The notes beneath the pieces are model-generated. The model did no database searches, was not told the DNA's origin, and saw nothing but the letters and a program-made list of their open reading frames with translations. Below, piece after piece: positions 1 through 9,849 of a stretch of DNA of 33,039 bases (positions are counted from its first letter, which is position 1; each line of letters starts with the position of its first letter). The DNA is from Robertmurraya massiliosenegalensis JC6 (GTDB lineage: Bacteria > Bacillota > Bacilli > Bacillales > Cytobacillaceae), in NCBI RefSeq assembly GCF_000311725.1, contig NZ_HE978518.1, positions 40,972-74,010 on the forward strand. The letters run 5' to 3'. The position numbers were made by a program, and so were the translations under genes.

Positions 1-220
1 TTTATAAATTCCTAGACAAGAACAAAAGCACGGGGCGCCTTGAACATCGCCGTACAAACTCATAGGGCTTGTTCTTTCGATATAGGAAACCTGAATTGCG
101 ATGGCTGCTTGCGCTAGACGTAGATACACTTCATAACAAAGTTATACACAACTGCGAAATCTTAAATTTCCTAAAGCACAAGAAACAAGACCAGATCAGT
201 AGCCTGACCTGGTCTTTTTA
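1..220. repeat. Gene-free, repeat-like intergenic segment (low confidence)
   Basis: No convincing coding frame is present; the one 68-codon frame here has no good ribosome binding site and runs through a terminator. The stretch from about 30 to 130 is clearly more GC-rich than the flanking DNA, and it ends in a strong hairpin. It resembles, from memory, structured intergenic repeats that are dispersed in some Bacillus genomes, but no second copy lies in this window, so repeat status is an inference. Confidence 0.3.
187..219 (+). terminator. Rho-independent terminator
   Basis: Arms AAGACCAG and CTGGTCTT, extended by an inner TCAG/CTGA pairing across a TAGC loop, are followed by a T-run. It would end any transcript crossing the segment at 1-186, or one entering from a gene left of the window. 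Confidence 0.75.
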
Positions 221-252
221 TTGGGTATTCCTTTATATAGTGATAATAGGAT

Positions 253-402
253 TCAAACATGATATTCCAAAATAGCTGATGCAATAAAAAGAATATCTTC
301 TTTAATCGTATTTTTAATCGTCATATCTTGACATTGCTGATACTCGTTTAATAACTGCTGAAGTTCATTTATAAATATTTTAAGTTCTGCATCGGCGTTC
401 AT
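253..402 (-). CDS. Small acidic hypothetical protein, 49 aa
   Basis: A reverse-strand frame starts with ATG at 402 and is preceded by a CTAGGAG ribosome binding site 11 bases upstream. The product is predicted to be mostly helical, with an EL/QQLLNEYQQCQ stretch in the first half and a hydrophobic IL-FIASAIL segment near the end. It has no signal peptide and I recognise no family. It stands alone between the terminator at 187-219 and the PAP2 gene on the other strand. Size and acidic helical character recall the many small regulatory proteins of Bacillus, but the SQxLD signature of Spo0E phosphatases is absent, so no function is proposed. Confidence 0.5.
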   Translation of the reverse strand: MNADAELKIFINELQQLLNEYQQCQDMTIKNTIKEDILFIASAILEYHV

Positions 403-586
403 CTGATAATATGCTCCTAGTCATTATTTCGTACAAAGACTTTATACCCATAAATTAAACTTATTAAACGTTGAATGCCATAATTAGAATGTTAGAAATT
501 TTTATAGAAGTTTTACATGCAATTAATATTCCCCATATATGTTCAAATTAAAATAGGTGCTAACGACGTATTAAGGAGGATTATCG

Positions 587-1114
587 ATGATTACGAAGTG
601 GGCACAAAATCTGTATCGATATGATTGTGGATTGTTTCATTCCTTAAATTGCCTTTTTGAACGTAAAGTACTCAATATGTTATTTTCACGAATCACTTAT
701 TTTGGAGGAGCGACATTTACAATCGCTTTCTGTCTATTTATCATCCTCTTCGTTGAATCTCCGGTAAAGATGTGGGGATTCCAAAGTGGCTTTGCGCTTT
801 TGTCTAGCCACTTAGTCGTCATGCTCATTAAGAAAATCTATCCGAGAGAACGCCCTTATATATCGATAAAAGATGCATTCGTCGATATGAATCCGTTAAA
901 AGACCATTCTTTTCCATCAGGTCATACGACAGCTATTTTTTCAATTATAACGCCATTTATCATTCATCTACCCATCGCTAGTCTATTCCTATATCCAATT
1001 GGCTTTACTGTAGGAGCTTCTCGAATTGTATTAGGATTACATTATCCATCCGATGTTCTAGTAGGGGCCCTTATTGGAACTGTTTTCGCGATTCTTTTCG
1101 TGACAATCATTTAA
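587..1114 (+). CDS. PAP2-family membrane phosphatase
   Basis: This 175-residue integral membrane protein carries the complete PAP2 signature: KX6RP at K82 to R89-P90, PSGH at 110-113, and SR(x5)H(x3)D at S145-R146, H152 and D156. The two histidines and the aspartate form the catalytic centre that hydrolyses lipid phosphates such as phosphatidate, phosphatidylglycerophosphate or undecaprenyl pyrophosphate at the outer membrane face. Hydrophobic segments surround the motifs as in other members. The start is set by AAGGAGG ahead of ATG 587. The gene is followed 15 bp later by a glycosyltransferase and then by ugd, so an operon supplying or recycling a lipid acceptor is plausible. The exact substrate cannot be read from sequence. 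Confidence 0.93.
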   Translation: MITKWAQNLYRYDCGLFHSLNCLFERKVLNMLFSRITYFGGATFTIAFCLFIILFVESPVKMWGFQSGFALLSSHLVVMLIKKIYPRERPYISIKDAFVDMNPLKDHSFPSGHTTAIFSIITPFIIHLPIASLFLYPIGFTVGASRIVLGLHYPSDVLVGALIGTVFAILFVTII

Positions 1115-1129
1115 GGAGGGAAGAACTGA

Positions 1130-2281
1130 ATGAAAATTGCCATTTTTACTGATACATTTACACCTCAAGTGAATGGAGTTGCATTGACCTTTCAGCGCTT
1201 CGTGGACTATTTAGATAAAGAAGGGATTGAATACCGACTGTTCGTTCCCGAAACAGAAGAAACAGATTTATTTTCGAATCAAATATTCAGATTCGCAAGC
1301 TATCCGTTTTTCCTGTATCCTGAATGTCGTTTAGCTTTTCCAAATGTTCTTCATATAAAAAAAGAGCTCGAACAGTTTAAACCAGATATCATTCATGTTG
1401 CGACACCTTTTAATATTGGGTTAGCAGGAATCTATTATGCTAAGAAACTCGGTATTCCTCTAGTTGGTTCATACCATACCCATTTTGACCGCTATCTGCA
1501 ATACTATGATTTACAATTTTTATCTAACTTCATATGGAAATACTTACGGTGGTTCCATCGTTCCTTCAAAAAGACATTCGTTCCCTCTTATGAAACAAAA
1601 ACAGAACTGATCAACAGAGGGTTTTCAAATGTGGATATTTGGAGTAGAGGAGTCGATTGTTCGCTATTTCATCCCCACTTTTCCTCCACTCGGTTAAGAG
1701 ATCAATACGAAATAACAGAGCCATATATTTTAAGCTACGTTGGTCGCCTTGCTCCTGAAAAAGATCTCGATGTTCTAATGAATATTGCCCATCAATTACC
1801 TGCCCATATTAGAAAACAAGTTCATTGGTTGATTGCTGGGAATGGTCCTCTCTATGAAGAGTTACAACAACAAAAACCAGAAAATATGACTTTTACTGGC
1901 TATATCAAAGGGGAAAGTCTAGCAGAGCTCTATGCAATCTCCGATCTGTTTGTGTTTCCTTCCAGCACGGAAACATTTGGGAATGTCGTATTGGAGTCAT
2001 TCGCATGTGGAACTCCAGTTGTTGGAGCAAAGGCAGGTGGTGTTCAAGAAATTATAGAACACGGTCGTACTGGAATGCTCTGTCAACCAGGTAATGTAGA
2101 GGAATTTATGGAGAGTATTACGGAATTAGTAAGCAAGAAATCGCTTCTTAAAATGATGAATTTAGAGGCTCGAAACTATGCATTAAGCCAGTCATGGGAT
2201 CGGATTTTTTCTGATCTCCTCAATCAGTATGAAGATGTAATTACGGAAACGGAAACGAATCGTCTGATTGCTAATATGTAA
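1130..2281 (+). CDS. GT4-family glycosyltransferase (MgtA-like)
   Basis: A 383-residue GT-B fold glycosyltransferase. The N-terminal acceptor domain opens with MKIAIFTDTFTPQVNGV, typical of family GT4 lipid glycosyltransferases related to MgtA and to sulfolipid or glucuronosyl-lipid synthases. The C-terminal nucleotide-sugar domain contains SYVGRLAPEKDLD and the E(x7)E motif at E281 and E289, followed by a GTPVVGAKAGGVQEII loop. It has no signal peptide and probably acts peripherally at the inner membrane face. It lies between a PAP2 phosphatase and UDP-glucose dehydrogenase with only 15-bp gaps. The context suggests that UDP-glucuronate is the donor and a lipid (diacylglycerol or similar) the acceptor; this is inference from neighbours. 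Confidence 0.9.
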   Translation: MKIAIFTDTFTPQVNGVALTFQRFVDYLDKEGIEYRLFVPETEETDLFSNQIFRFASYPFFLYPECRLAFPNVLHIKKELEQFKPDIIHVATPFNIGLAGIYYAKKLGIPLVGSYHTHFDRYLQYYDLQFLSNFIWKYLRWFHRSFKKTFVPSYETKTELINRGFSNVDIWSRGVDCSLFHPHFSSTRLRDQYEITEPYILSYVGRLAPEKDLDVLMNIAHQLPAHIRKQVHWLIAGNGPLYEELQQQKPENMTFTGYIKGESLAELYAISDLFVFPSSTETFGNVVLESFACGTPVVGAKAGGVQEIIEHGRTGMLCQPGNVEEFMESITELVSKKSLLKMMNLEARNYALSQSWDRIFSDLLNQYEDVITETETNRLIANM

Positions 2282-2296
2282 TAGGGAGGGGTATGT

Positions 2297-3640
2297 TTGA
2301 AAAAAAGAGAAATTGCCATTGTGGGCGCCGGTTATGTCGGCTTAGTAACTGCTGTTGCTTTAGCCAAAATCGGACATCACGTAACTTGTATAGATGTTGA
2401 TAAGCGAAAAATTGATGTGTTACAGGCGGGGCAATCCCCGATTTACGAACCAGGGTTAGAAGCCCTATTACGACAAACCTTGGATAGAAAAAATCTTTCC
2501 TTTACGTCAGATCATCACGACGCCCTGATTACAGCAGAACTTATCTTTCTTGCAGTTGGAACTCCATCCAAGAAGGACGGTTCAGTTGATTTGACCTATC
2601 TATTGGAGGCTGCAAAAGCAATCAGTTATGCAGCAACAGGTGAAGTAGTCGTCGTCACGAAGAGTACAGTCCCCGTTGGCACTAGTGAAATGGTCAAGAA
2701 CTACATTGAAGAGCATGCCTTACATGAAGTCAACATTCATGTCGTCTCAAATCCAGAATTTCTTCGCGAAGGGCAAGCTCTTCATGATACATTTCATGCT
2801 GAACGCATTGTCATTGGTGCAAATGATGAATACGGTGCAAATCTGTTAATGGAAGTTTATGAAGCTTTCAATATTAACATCATTCGAACCGATCTACGAA
2901 GTGCAGAAATGATCAAATATGCGTCCAATGCATTTTTAGCAACGAAAATTAGTTTTATCAATGAAATTGCCAATATTTGCGAAAAACTAAATGCCAATAT
3001 TGACGATGTCGCCAAAGGAATGGGAAGTGACTCACGAATTGGACATCAGTTTTTAAAAGCAGGGATTGGTTATGGAGGCTCATGCTTTCCTAAAGATACG
3101 AATGCTCTTATGCAAATTGCTGGTCATTTAAGTCATGAATTTGAACTTCTTAAATCCGTTATCCATGTCAATAATCGCCAACAAGCGCTTCTTTTTGAAA
3201 AAGCAATCGATCGTTTTAGGCATTTAAAAGGGATGAAGGTGGCACTCCTCGGTCTAGCGTTTAAACCCAATACAGATGATATGAGGGAATCACCAGCACT
3301 TACTCTTGCGGATAAACTTGTCAAAGAAGGAGCAGAGGTGACAGCCTTCGATCCGATTGCTTATGAAAAAGCAAGAGCAGTGCTCCCAAAAGAGGTAGCG
3401 GTTACATCAGATATTCGGCAGGCTCTCTATCATGCCGATTTCGCATTTATCGTGACAGATTGGGATGTCATCAAGGAACTTTCTTTATCCATTTATGAAA
3501 AATTTATGAAAAGCCCTGTTATTTTTGATGGTAGAAATTGTTATACACTCGATCAAGCTTCTAAATACGAGATTGAATATCACTCGATAGGGAGACAATC
3601 TGTTCGTAATCTATTAGTAGAAGCGCTATCAACGCATTGA
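2297..3640 (+). CDS. ugd: UDP-glucose 6-dehydrogenase
   Basis: This 447-residue enzyme oxidises UDP-glucose to UDP-glucuronate with two NAD+. The Rossmann motif GAGYVG is at 10-15, the central helical domain follows, and the catalytic cysteine C263 sits in GYGGSCFPKD; the C-terminal UDP-binding domain contains GLAFKPNTDDMRESPA. Length and layout match TuaD/YwqF/Ugd. The start is TTG at 2297 with GGGAGGGG upstream; the nearby ATG at 2293 is out of frame. The gene is third in a tight PAP2-GT4-ugd operon that ends at the terminator at 3649-3687, which ties UDP-glucuronate supply to the preceding glycosyltransferase rather than to a teichuronic acid cluster. Confidence 0.97.
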   Translation: MKKREIAIVGAGYVGLVTAVALAKIGHHVTCIDVDKRKIDVLQAGQSPIYEPGLEALLRQTLDRKNLSFTSDHHDALITAELIFLAVGTPSKKDGSVDLTYLLEAAKAISYAATGEVVVVTKSTVPVGTSEMVKNYIEEHALHEVNIHVVSNPEFLREGQALHDTFHAERIVIGANDEYGANLLMEVYEAFNINIIRTDLRSAEMIKYASNAFLATKISFINEIANICEKLNANIDDVAKGMGSDSRIGHQFLKAGIGYGGSCFPKDTNALMQIAGHLSHEFELLKSVIHVNNRQQALLFEKAIDRFRHLKGMKVALLGLAFKPNTDDMRESPALTLADKLVKEGAEVTAFDPIAYEKARAVLPKEVAVTSDIRQALYHADFAFIVTDWDVIKELSLSIYEKFMKSPVIFDGRNCYTLDQASKYEIEYHSIGRQSVRNLLVEALSTH

Positions 3641-3648
3641 ATAATAAT

Positions 3649-3687
3649 AAATCAATGAGGACGTTCAAATGGCGTCCTCATTGATTT
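3649..3687. terminator. Terminator after ugd, possibly bidirectional
   Basis: Perfect 15-bp arms (3649-3663 and 3673-3687) enclose a 9-base loop. The hairpin begins right after the ugd stop codon. The stop codon of the reverse-strand open stretch at 3678-3866 lies inside its right arm, so the hairpin probably also ends transcription coming from the DUF3298 gene. Confidence 0.8.
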
Positions 3688-3866
3688 CGACTGTTTTTGA
3701 TTGGATTGCGGTATTTTGTATTCTTAATCGTATACGTATCTTTATAGACTTCGAGTATCTTATCATTAGAGTTTAAAGGAAATACGACACTGATATTCAT
3801 ATCATCGACATCACTCGTTTTATAAGCAACAAGATAATTCGAAAGAAATATACAAAGTAGTCCTAT
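3678..3866 (-). pseudogene. Possible gene remnant or tiny ORF downstream of the DUF3298 gene
   Basis: Directly after the DUF3298 gene and in the same reading frame, separated only by two consecutive TAA codons, an open stretch of about 62 codons continues to a TGA inside the ugd terminator. It has a hydrophobic beginning (LLCIFLSNYLVAY) followed by a soluble tail containing VVFPLNSNDKILEVYKDTY. The only ATG is at 3800, which would give a 40-residue product, and it has no ribosome binding site. The composition looks protein-like, so this may be the 3' end of a decayed secreted or lipoprotein gene, but chance cannot be excluded. Confidence 0.3.
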
Positions 3867-3869
3867 TTA

Positions 3870-4490
3870 TTAACGATTGGTTGCAAGTCTTCCTAATGGA
3901 CCATTTTCCTCAATGATATCGATTAAATCATAGACTGATACTGGAAACATTGGAAAACCAAAAGCATAGGGGGTAATATCATAGAGTTGAAAATAGATAA
4001 CTAACGTCTTATCCGCAATATAAAAATCCTGGTCTGGTTTAATTTGCGTAAACTCGTTTAGTAAGGAGATTCCTCGCTTCTCAATTTGTTCTTTAATTAA
4101 GGTTGAAATCCTATCTACATAAGGACTACCTGGTTTAAAAAGATCGGCTAATGTACAAAGCTTCTCTTTTTGAAGATCAAATGTCAAAGACTTTAGATAA
4201 GTCATTCCATGAGCGGCTTGATGATGAAACGTATAATTTGATAATAACAAACTTAAGACTTCTCTTTGATTATTCTTGATTTCGTACGTTCCGAGCATCT
4301 CAGTTATTGTAGTAGGCATATTTCCAACTTGGGTATCGATTAACGTTTGAACTGCTTTGACAATCAAATCATTCAAACGTTTCTCAAATATACGATTTCT
4401 TATTCCTCTAATTCGCGGATAAAAAACGATCTTTTGAGGCGCTTCTCCGATATGCAATGTATCAACTTTAACGGGAAAATCATGACTCAT
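3870..4490 (-). CDS. DUF3298 (RsiV-like) domain protein, cytoplasmic form
   Basis: A 206-residue protein whose C-terminal half ends in the pattern VIYFQLYDITPYAFGFP followed by FPVSVYDL, characteristic of DUF3298, the extracellular lysozyme-binding domain found in the anti-sigma factor RsiV and in PdaC-type proteins. Unlike those relatives, this protein has neither a signal peptide nor a membrane segment and starts directly with the domain. The start ATG at 4490 is preceded by AAGGGTG. It is monocistronic. A cytoplasmic DUF3298 protein is uncommon, and its ligand is unknown; the family call is firm in fold but not in role. Confidence 0.75.
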   Translation of the reverse strand: MSHDFPVKVDTLHIGEAPQKIVFYPRIRGIRNRIFEKRLNDLIVKAVQTLIDTQVGNMPTTITEMLGTYEIKNNQREVLSLLLSNYTFHHQAAHGMTYLKSLTFDLQKEKLCTLADLFKPGSPYVDRISTLIKEQIEKRGISLLNEFTQIKPDQDFYIADKTLVIYFQLYDITPYAFGFPMFPVSVYDLIDIIEENGPLGRLATNR

Positions 4491-4538
4491 CTATCTACAC
4501 CCTTTTTCACAGTATATTAAGATATATGGTTATAGGTT

Positions 4539-4575
4539 AAAAAAAGGTGCACCCGTCAAAAGATAACGAGTGCAC
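4539..4575 (-). terminator. Terminator of the xpt-pbuX operon
   Basis: On the reverse strand a 10-bp stem (one G-U pair) formed by GTGCACTCGT and ACGGGTGCAC with a 9-base loop is followed by seven T. It lies 9 bp after the pbuX stop codon. Confidence 0.88.
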
Positions 4576-4583
4576 AGTCTGAT

Positions 4584-6682
<2,099 letters not shown>

Positions 6683-6709
6683 AATGGATATATTCATATG
6701 TACGAAAGT

Positions 6710-6738
6710 ATTATAGGAGGTAAAATGGAATTTGTAAA
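6710..6738 (-). promoter_or_regulatory. Sigma-A promoter of xpt-pbuX
   Basis: Reverse strand: -35 TTTACA (6733-6738), a 17-bp spacer and a perfect -10 TATAAT (6710-6715). Transcription would begin about 20 nt before the guanine aptamer. The promoter diverges from cidR. Confidence 0.85.
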
Positions 6739-6824
6739 TGGTTGAAGTTGGAATACTGGCATTGTTCGTCCTGTTAAATCATGCTAATAAGTGAGTAATA
6801 GAAAGAGTTTTGGAGGTCTTGCAA

Positions 6825-7730
6825 ATGGAAATACGTCAATTAAAATATTTTCTTACAATAGCTAAATGCAAAAGTATTACGAAAGCAGCAGAAATATTGC
6901 ATGTCTCTCAACCTGCATTGAGTAAAATGATGAAGGGATTAGAAGATGAACTTGGGATGACCTTGCTTCTGCGTTCTAATAAATCAAATGAACTAACCGA
7001 TGCTGGAGAAATCGTAATGGAATATGCTCAAAAGATTTTTTCGGAAATTGATAATATGACAACGACTTTGAATGACTTAACAAATTTAGAGAGAGGAGAA
7101 ATAAAGATCGGGTTGCCACCGATCATCGGAAGTCTCTTTTTTCCTAATATCATGGCAGATTTTCATAAAAAGTATCCTAACATAAAAATGAATGTGACAG
7201 AATACGGTGCAGCAAAAGTTGTCAAATCTGTTGAAGATGGAGAACTAGATCTGGGCGTTGCTGTTCTCCCGGTAGACGGAAGAATTTATAATATCTATCC
7301 GATAGTCGAAGAGCAAATGAAGCTCTTAGTCCATCATGAACATGCTCTAGCTAGCTCAAAGAAAGTACATTTAAAAGAACTAAGAGATGAAGAACTTATC
7401 TTTTATCATGAGGATTTTGCATTACATGACATCATGTGGAAGAAATTTATTCAAATAGGGTTTGAACCGAATATTTTATTTAAGAGCTCTCAGTGGGACT
7501 TAATGTCTGAAATGGTTGCCGCAAACCTTGGTGTGACGATTTTACCAGAGTCGATTTGTAACCGCGTCACCAATGAGAGGATACGAATTATGGACTTTGT
7601 TCCCATAACACCTTGGAACCTTGCCGTCATTACCAAAAAGGATAAATATCTCTCTTATGCAGGAAGAACGTTTATCGATTATATTTCCAATCATTCTTCA
7701 ACTCGAATTGGATATAACTTTAAGTTATGA
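6825..7730 (+). CDS. cidR: LysR-type regulator of cidAB
   Basis: A 301-residue LysR-family regulator. The N-terminal winged helix-turn-helix (IRQLKYFLTIAKCKSITKAA, SQPALSKMMKGLEDELGM) is followed by a substrate-binding effector domain. The start is ATG 6825 behind GGAGG with 8-nt spacing; a longer frame from TTG 6810 would swallow that site. Its immediate downstream neighbours are a CidA/LrgA and a CidB/LrgB gene, the arrangement of B. subtilis ywbI-ywbH-ywbG and staphylococcal cidR-cidABC. CidR proteins activate the cid genes during overflow metabolism in response to acetate or related weak acids. The effector here is inferred from family and context. Confidence 0.9.
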   Translation: MEIRQLKYFLTIAKCKSITKAAEILHVSQPALSKMMKGLEDELGMTLLLRSNKSNELTDAGEIVMEYAQKIFSEIDNMTTTLNDLTNLERGEIKIGLPPIIGSLFFPNIMADFHKKYPNIKMNVTEYGAAKVVKSVEDGELDLGVAVLPVDGRIYNIYPIVEEQMKLLVHHEHALASSKKVHLKELRDEELIFYHEDFALHDIMWKKFIQIGFEPNILFKSSQWDLMSEMVAANLGVTILPESICNRVTNERIRIMDFVPITPWNLAVITKKDKYLSYAGRTFIDYISNHSSTRIGYNFKL

Positions 7731-7813
7731 AAGGCATAATAAACATGTATTTTACGCATGCTCTAAAAACGTTGTAATATGTTCATATCCATTTAGTAGG
7801 AAGGAGCATGCGG

Positions 7814-8182
7814 ATGAAAATCATTATGATTGCCACACAAATTTTATTTATTCATTTGTTTCTGTTCTTAGGCGTTGGCATTAAAGCATTGCTTCCGATT
7901 CCCATTCCTGCTTCCATGATCGGACTAGTGCTTCTTTTTTTGGCACTTTGTTTAAAAATCGTAAAAATAGAGTGGGTGGAGAAGGGGGCTACTTGGCTTA
8001 TCGCAGAACTTCTTCTCTTCTTCGTACCCGCAGCAGTCGGAATTATCAATTATGATGAAATTTTAAGTCTTCAAGGTTTTGAAACATTGCTTTTAATTGG
8101 ACTTAGTACTTTAATTGTTATGGGCTCAACAGCCTTTATTGCAGATATTATTTTTAAAAAGAAAGATCGTGACCCAGCATGA
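7814..8182 (+). CDS. cidA: CidA/LrgA holin-like membrane protein
   Basis: A 122-residue membrane protein with four predicted transmembrane segments, carrying the family-typical early stretch LPIPIPASMIGLVLLFLAL and the conserved FVPAAVGIINY segment. The start is ATG 7814 with AAGGAG 7 nt upstream; ATG 7808 is only one base from that site and is unlikely. CidA-type proteins are holin-like or organic acid transporter subunits that work with CidB and affect lysis and export or uptake of overflow metabolites. The gene overlaps cidB by 4 bp, so translational coupling is expected. Confidence 0.93.
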   Translation: MKIIMIATQILFIHLFLFLGVGIKALLPIPIPASMIGLVLLFLALCLKIVKIEWVEKGATWLIAELLLFFVPAAVGIINYDEILSLQGFETLLLIGLSTLIVMGSTAFIADIIFKKKDRDPA

Positions 8183-8874
8183 TGTATATAGGTTTGACTG
8201 TTATTACTTGTCTCTTTTATTTTTTCACAAAAAAGATGTACCAAAAATATTCAATTGCCATTTTTCATCCACTTTTACTTTGTCCATTTTTATTAATTAT
8301 AATGATCATACCTCTTCATATATCTGCCGATCAGTACATGGAGAAAACCGCTGCTTTAACTCACTTGTTAGGACCAGCGACAATTGCTTTTGCCATTCCT
8401 ATATATAAGCATCTTCCGGTTATTAAGAAAAACATTTCCATCATCCTTATCAGCTTAACAGCTGGAACTCTAGTTGCGATCGTTAGTTCATTTACCTTAT
8501 CATTGATCTTTAATTTAAACTCTAACTTTTTGATAAGTATATTGCCAAGATCGATTACAACTCCGATTGCCATTGAGGTTTCAAAGGATATTGGCGGTTT
8601 GCCAACTTTAACAACGGTTTTTGTCATCATTACAGGGATAGTTGGAGGCATTATGGGCCCACATGTAATTAAGAGGCTTTCGATTCAATCTCCATTAGCA
8701 AGGGGACTGGCGCTTGGGATGAGTGCCCATGGAGTTGGCACCTCAAAAGCAAGGGAATACGGGGAACAAGAAGCAACTTTTTCCACATTAGCGATGATTT
8801 TTGCTGCTTTTATTACGATGATTTGGGCAAAATCGCTTATTCCGGCATTAATTCATCTTACCTCCGTGATCTAA
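8179..8874 (+). CDS. cidB: CidB/LrgB membrane protein
   Basis: A 231-residue polytopic membrane protein of the LrgB/CidB family. Conserved stretches are LLGPATIAFAIPIY, the PRSITTPIAIEVSKDIGG region and GLALGMSAHGVGTSKA near the C-terminus. The start codon overlaps the cidA stop (ATGA), with no strong ribosome binding site of its own, which fits coupled translation. A hairpin immediately after the stop closes the operon. Partner of CidA in the holin-like/organic acid transport complex; the direct biochemical activity is still debated in the family. Confidence 0.95.
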   Translation: MMYIGLTVITCLFYFFTKKMYQKYSIAIFHPLLLCPFLLIIMIIPLHISADQYMEKTAALTHLLGPATIAFAIPIYKHLPVIKKNISIILISLTAGTLVAIVSSFTLSLIFNLNSNFLISILPRSITTPIAIEVSKDIGGLPTLTTVFVIITGIVGGIMGPHVIKRLSIQSPLARGLALGMSAHGVGTSKAREYGEQEATFSTLAMIFAAFITMIWAKSLIPALIHLTSVI

Positions 8875-8875
8875 G

Positions 8876-8904
8876 AAGCAGGAGCACCTTTGCCTCCTGC
8901 TTTT
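8876..8904 (+). terminator. Terminator of cidRAB
   Basis: Nine-bp arms AAGCAGGAG and CTCCTGCTT enclose a 9-base loop and run into TTTT, 1 bp after the cidB stop. It separates cidB from the convergent guanylate-kinase-like gene and may serve both. Confidence 0.8.
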
Positions 8905-8914
8905 GCTACAAGGA

Positions 8915-9505
8915 TCAATAATCCGTTACAATGATATCGCGATCAAGAAATTTCTCAATTTCTTCACTTATCTGGTACGAAATCTGCGGGGAATCATAAT
9001 TTTCAAATACATATTCACATTCGTTTTTGTAGGTCATAATTTCATCATAATGGGCTAGATGACGTTCAATATCTGACTCATTATCACCACGCTCTTGTTG
9101 TCTGCTAATAACCGTATCTCGATTTGCGTAAATGAAGAATCTCATTACACGATCCCCGTATATATTCTTTAATTTTTCTGTCCCTTCTGGATTTAAAGTC
9201 AAGTAGACAAGATTGTGATTTTCAAAGGCTTTAACAATATCCGCTTCTCGAATACCATAATAGATGCCATCTATTTCAACAGCTTCTAAAAATTCACCAT
9301 CATGATTTAACTTCGTAAATGTTTCTTCATCTACAAAATGATAATCTTCCCCATTTGTTTCATAATGGCGAGGGGGACGTGTTGTATAAGACAGCACCGT
9401 TTCCATATCAAAAGCCGTCGCAACCATTTTTGCCACTGTTTTCCTTCCAGAACCATCAGGACCAGTATAAATAAATAGCTTTTCTTTTTCCTTAATTTTG
9501 TACAT
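8915..9505 (-). CDS. Guanylate-kinase-like protein with altered P-loop
   Basis: A 196-residue protein of the guanylate kinase fold. The GMP-binding region is well kept (SYTTRPPRHYETNGEDYHF, then FLEAVEIDGIYYG), as is a lid-like region rich in R, E and D. The P-loop, however, reads GPDGSGRKT at 15-23, where true Gmk has GPSGVGKGT: the Walker A lysine is arginine (R21), with a lysine shifted to position 22. The start ATG 9505 has AAGGAGG upstream. The gene is monocistronic, away from the usual gmk-rpoZ neighbourhood, so it is most likely a paralogue. Activity could be reduced, changed or purely nucleotide-sensing. Confidence 0.85.
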   Translation of the reverse strand: MYKIKEKEKLFIYTGPDGSGRKTVAKMVATAFDMETVLSYTTRPPRHYETNGEDYHFVDEETFTKLNHDGEFLEAVEIDGIYYGIREADIVKAFENHNLVYLTLNPEGTEKLKNIYGDRVMRFFIYANRDTVISRQQERGDNESDIERHLAHYDEIMTYKNECEYVFENYDSPQISYQISEEIEKFLDRDIIVTDY

Positions 9506-9633
9506 AGGCGAACCTCCTTATTCAAGTTATTAGATGTCCATTGCATAAAATCAGTCACCGAGTTTATTCTTATTTATATTGTATCAGAATGTTCGTAAAA
9601 TTAGAATATTTTGTCAGGAATTCTTATTTTTCA

Positions 9634-9669
9634 CAAAAAAGAAAAACAAATGTACGCAGACATTTGTTT
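9634..9669 (-). terminator. Rho-independent terminator
   Basis: A 10-bp perfect stem (9644-9653 with 9660-9669, loop ACGCAG) is followed on the reverse strand by a T-rich run. It is the last stop signal for transcripts from the DUF1906 gene before the guanylate-kinase-like gene. The interval 9506-9849 (344 bp) holds this hairpin, the one at 9809-9842 and the promoter region of the kinase-like gene; I see no other gene there. Confidence 0.65.
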
Positions 9670-9808
9670 GTTTAATCAGCACCAATCACCACAGGTGGGA
9701 ATGATAAGTCTCAAAAAAGAGAATTGAATGAACCTATTTTACTTCGCTCTTTGTTGTTTTAATTGGGCCAGTCATCGTTCAACTTGTTACACAATTTTTT
9801 TAGAGGCA

Positions 9809-9842
9809 ACAAAAGACATTCCTTAAAGAGAATGTCTTTTGT
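9809..9842 (-). terminator. Hairpin after the DUF1906 gene
   Basis: Perfect 13-bp arms (9809-9821 and 9830-9842) with an 8-base loop lie 7 bp beyond the stop codon. The T-run is part of the stem rather than after it, so termination efficiency is uncertain. Confidence 0.6.
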
Positions 9843-9849
9843 CATGCCA

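Noticed and set aside
69-275. 68-codon forward frame at the left end
   Set aside because: No ribosome binding site, unusual composition, and it runs straight through a rho-independent terminator.
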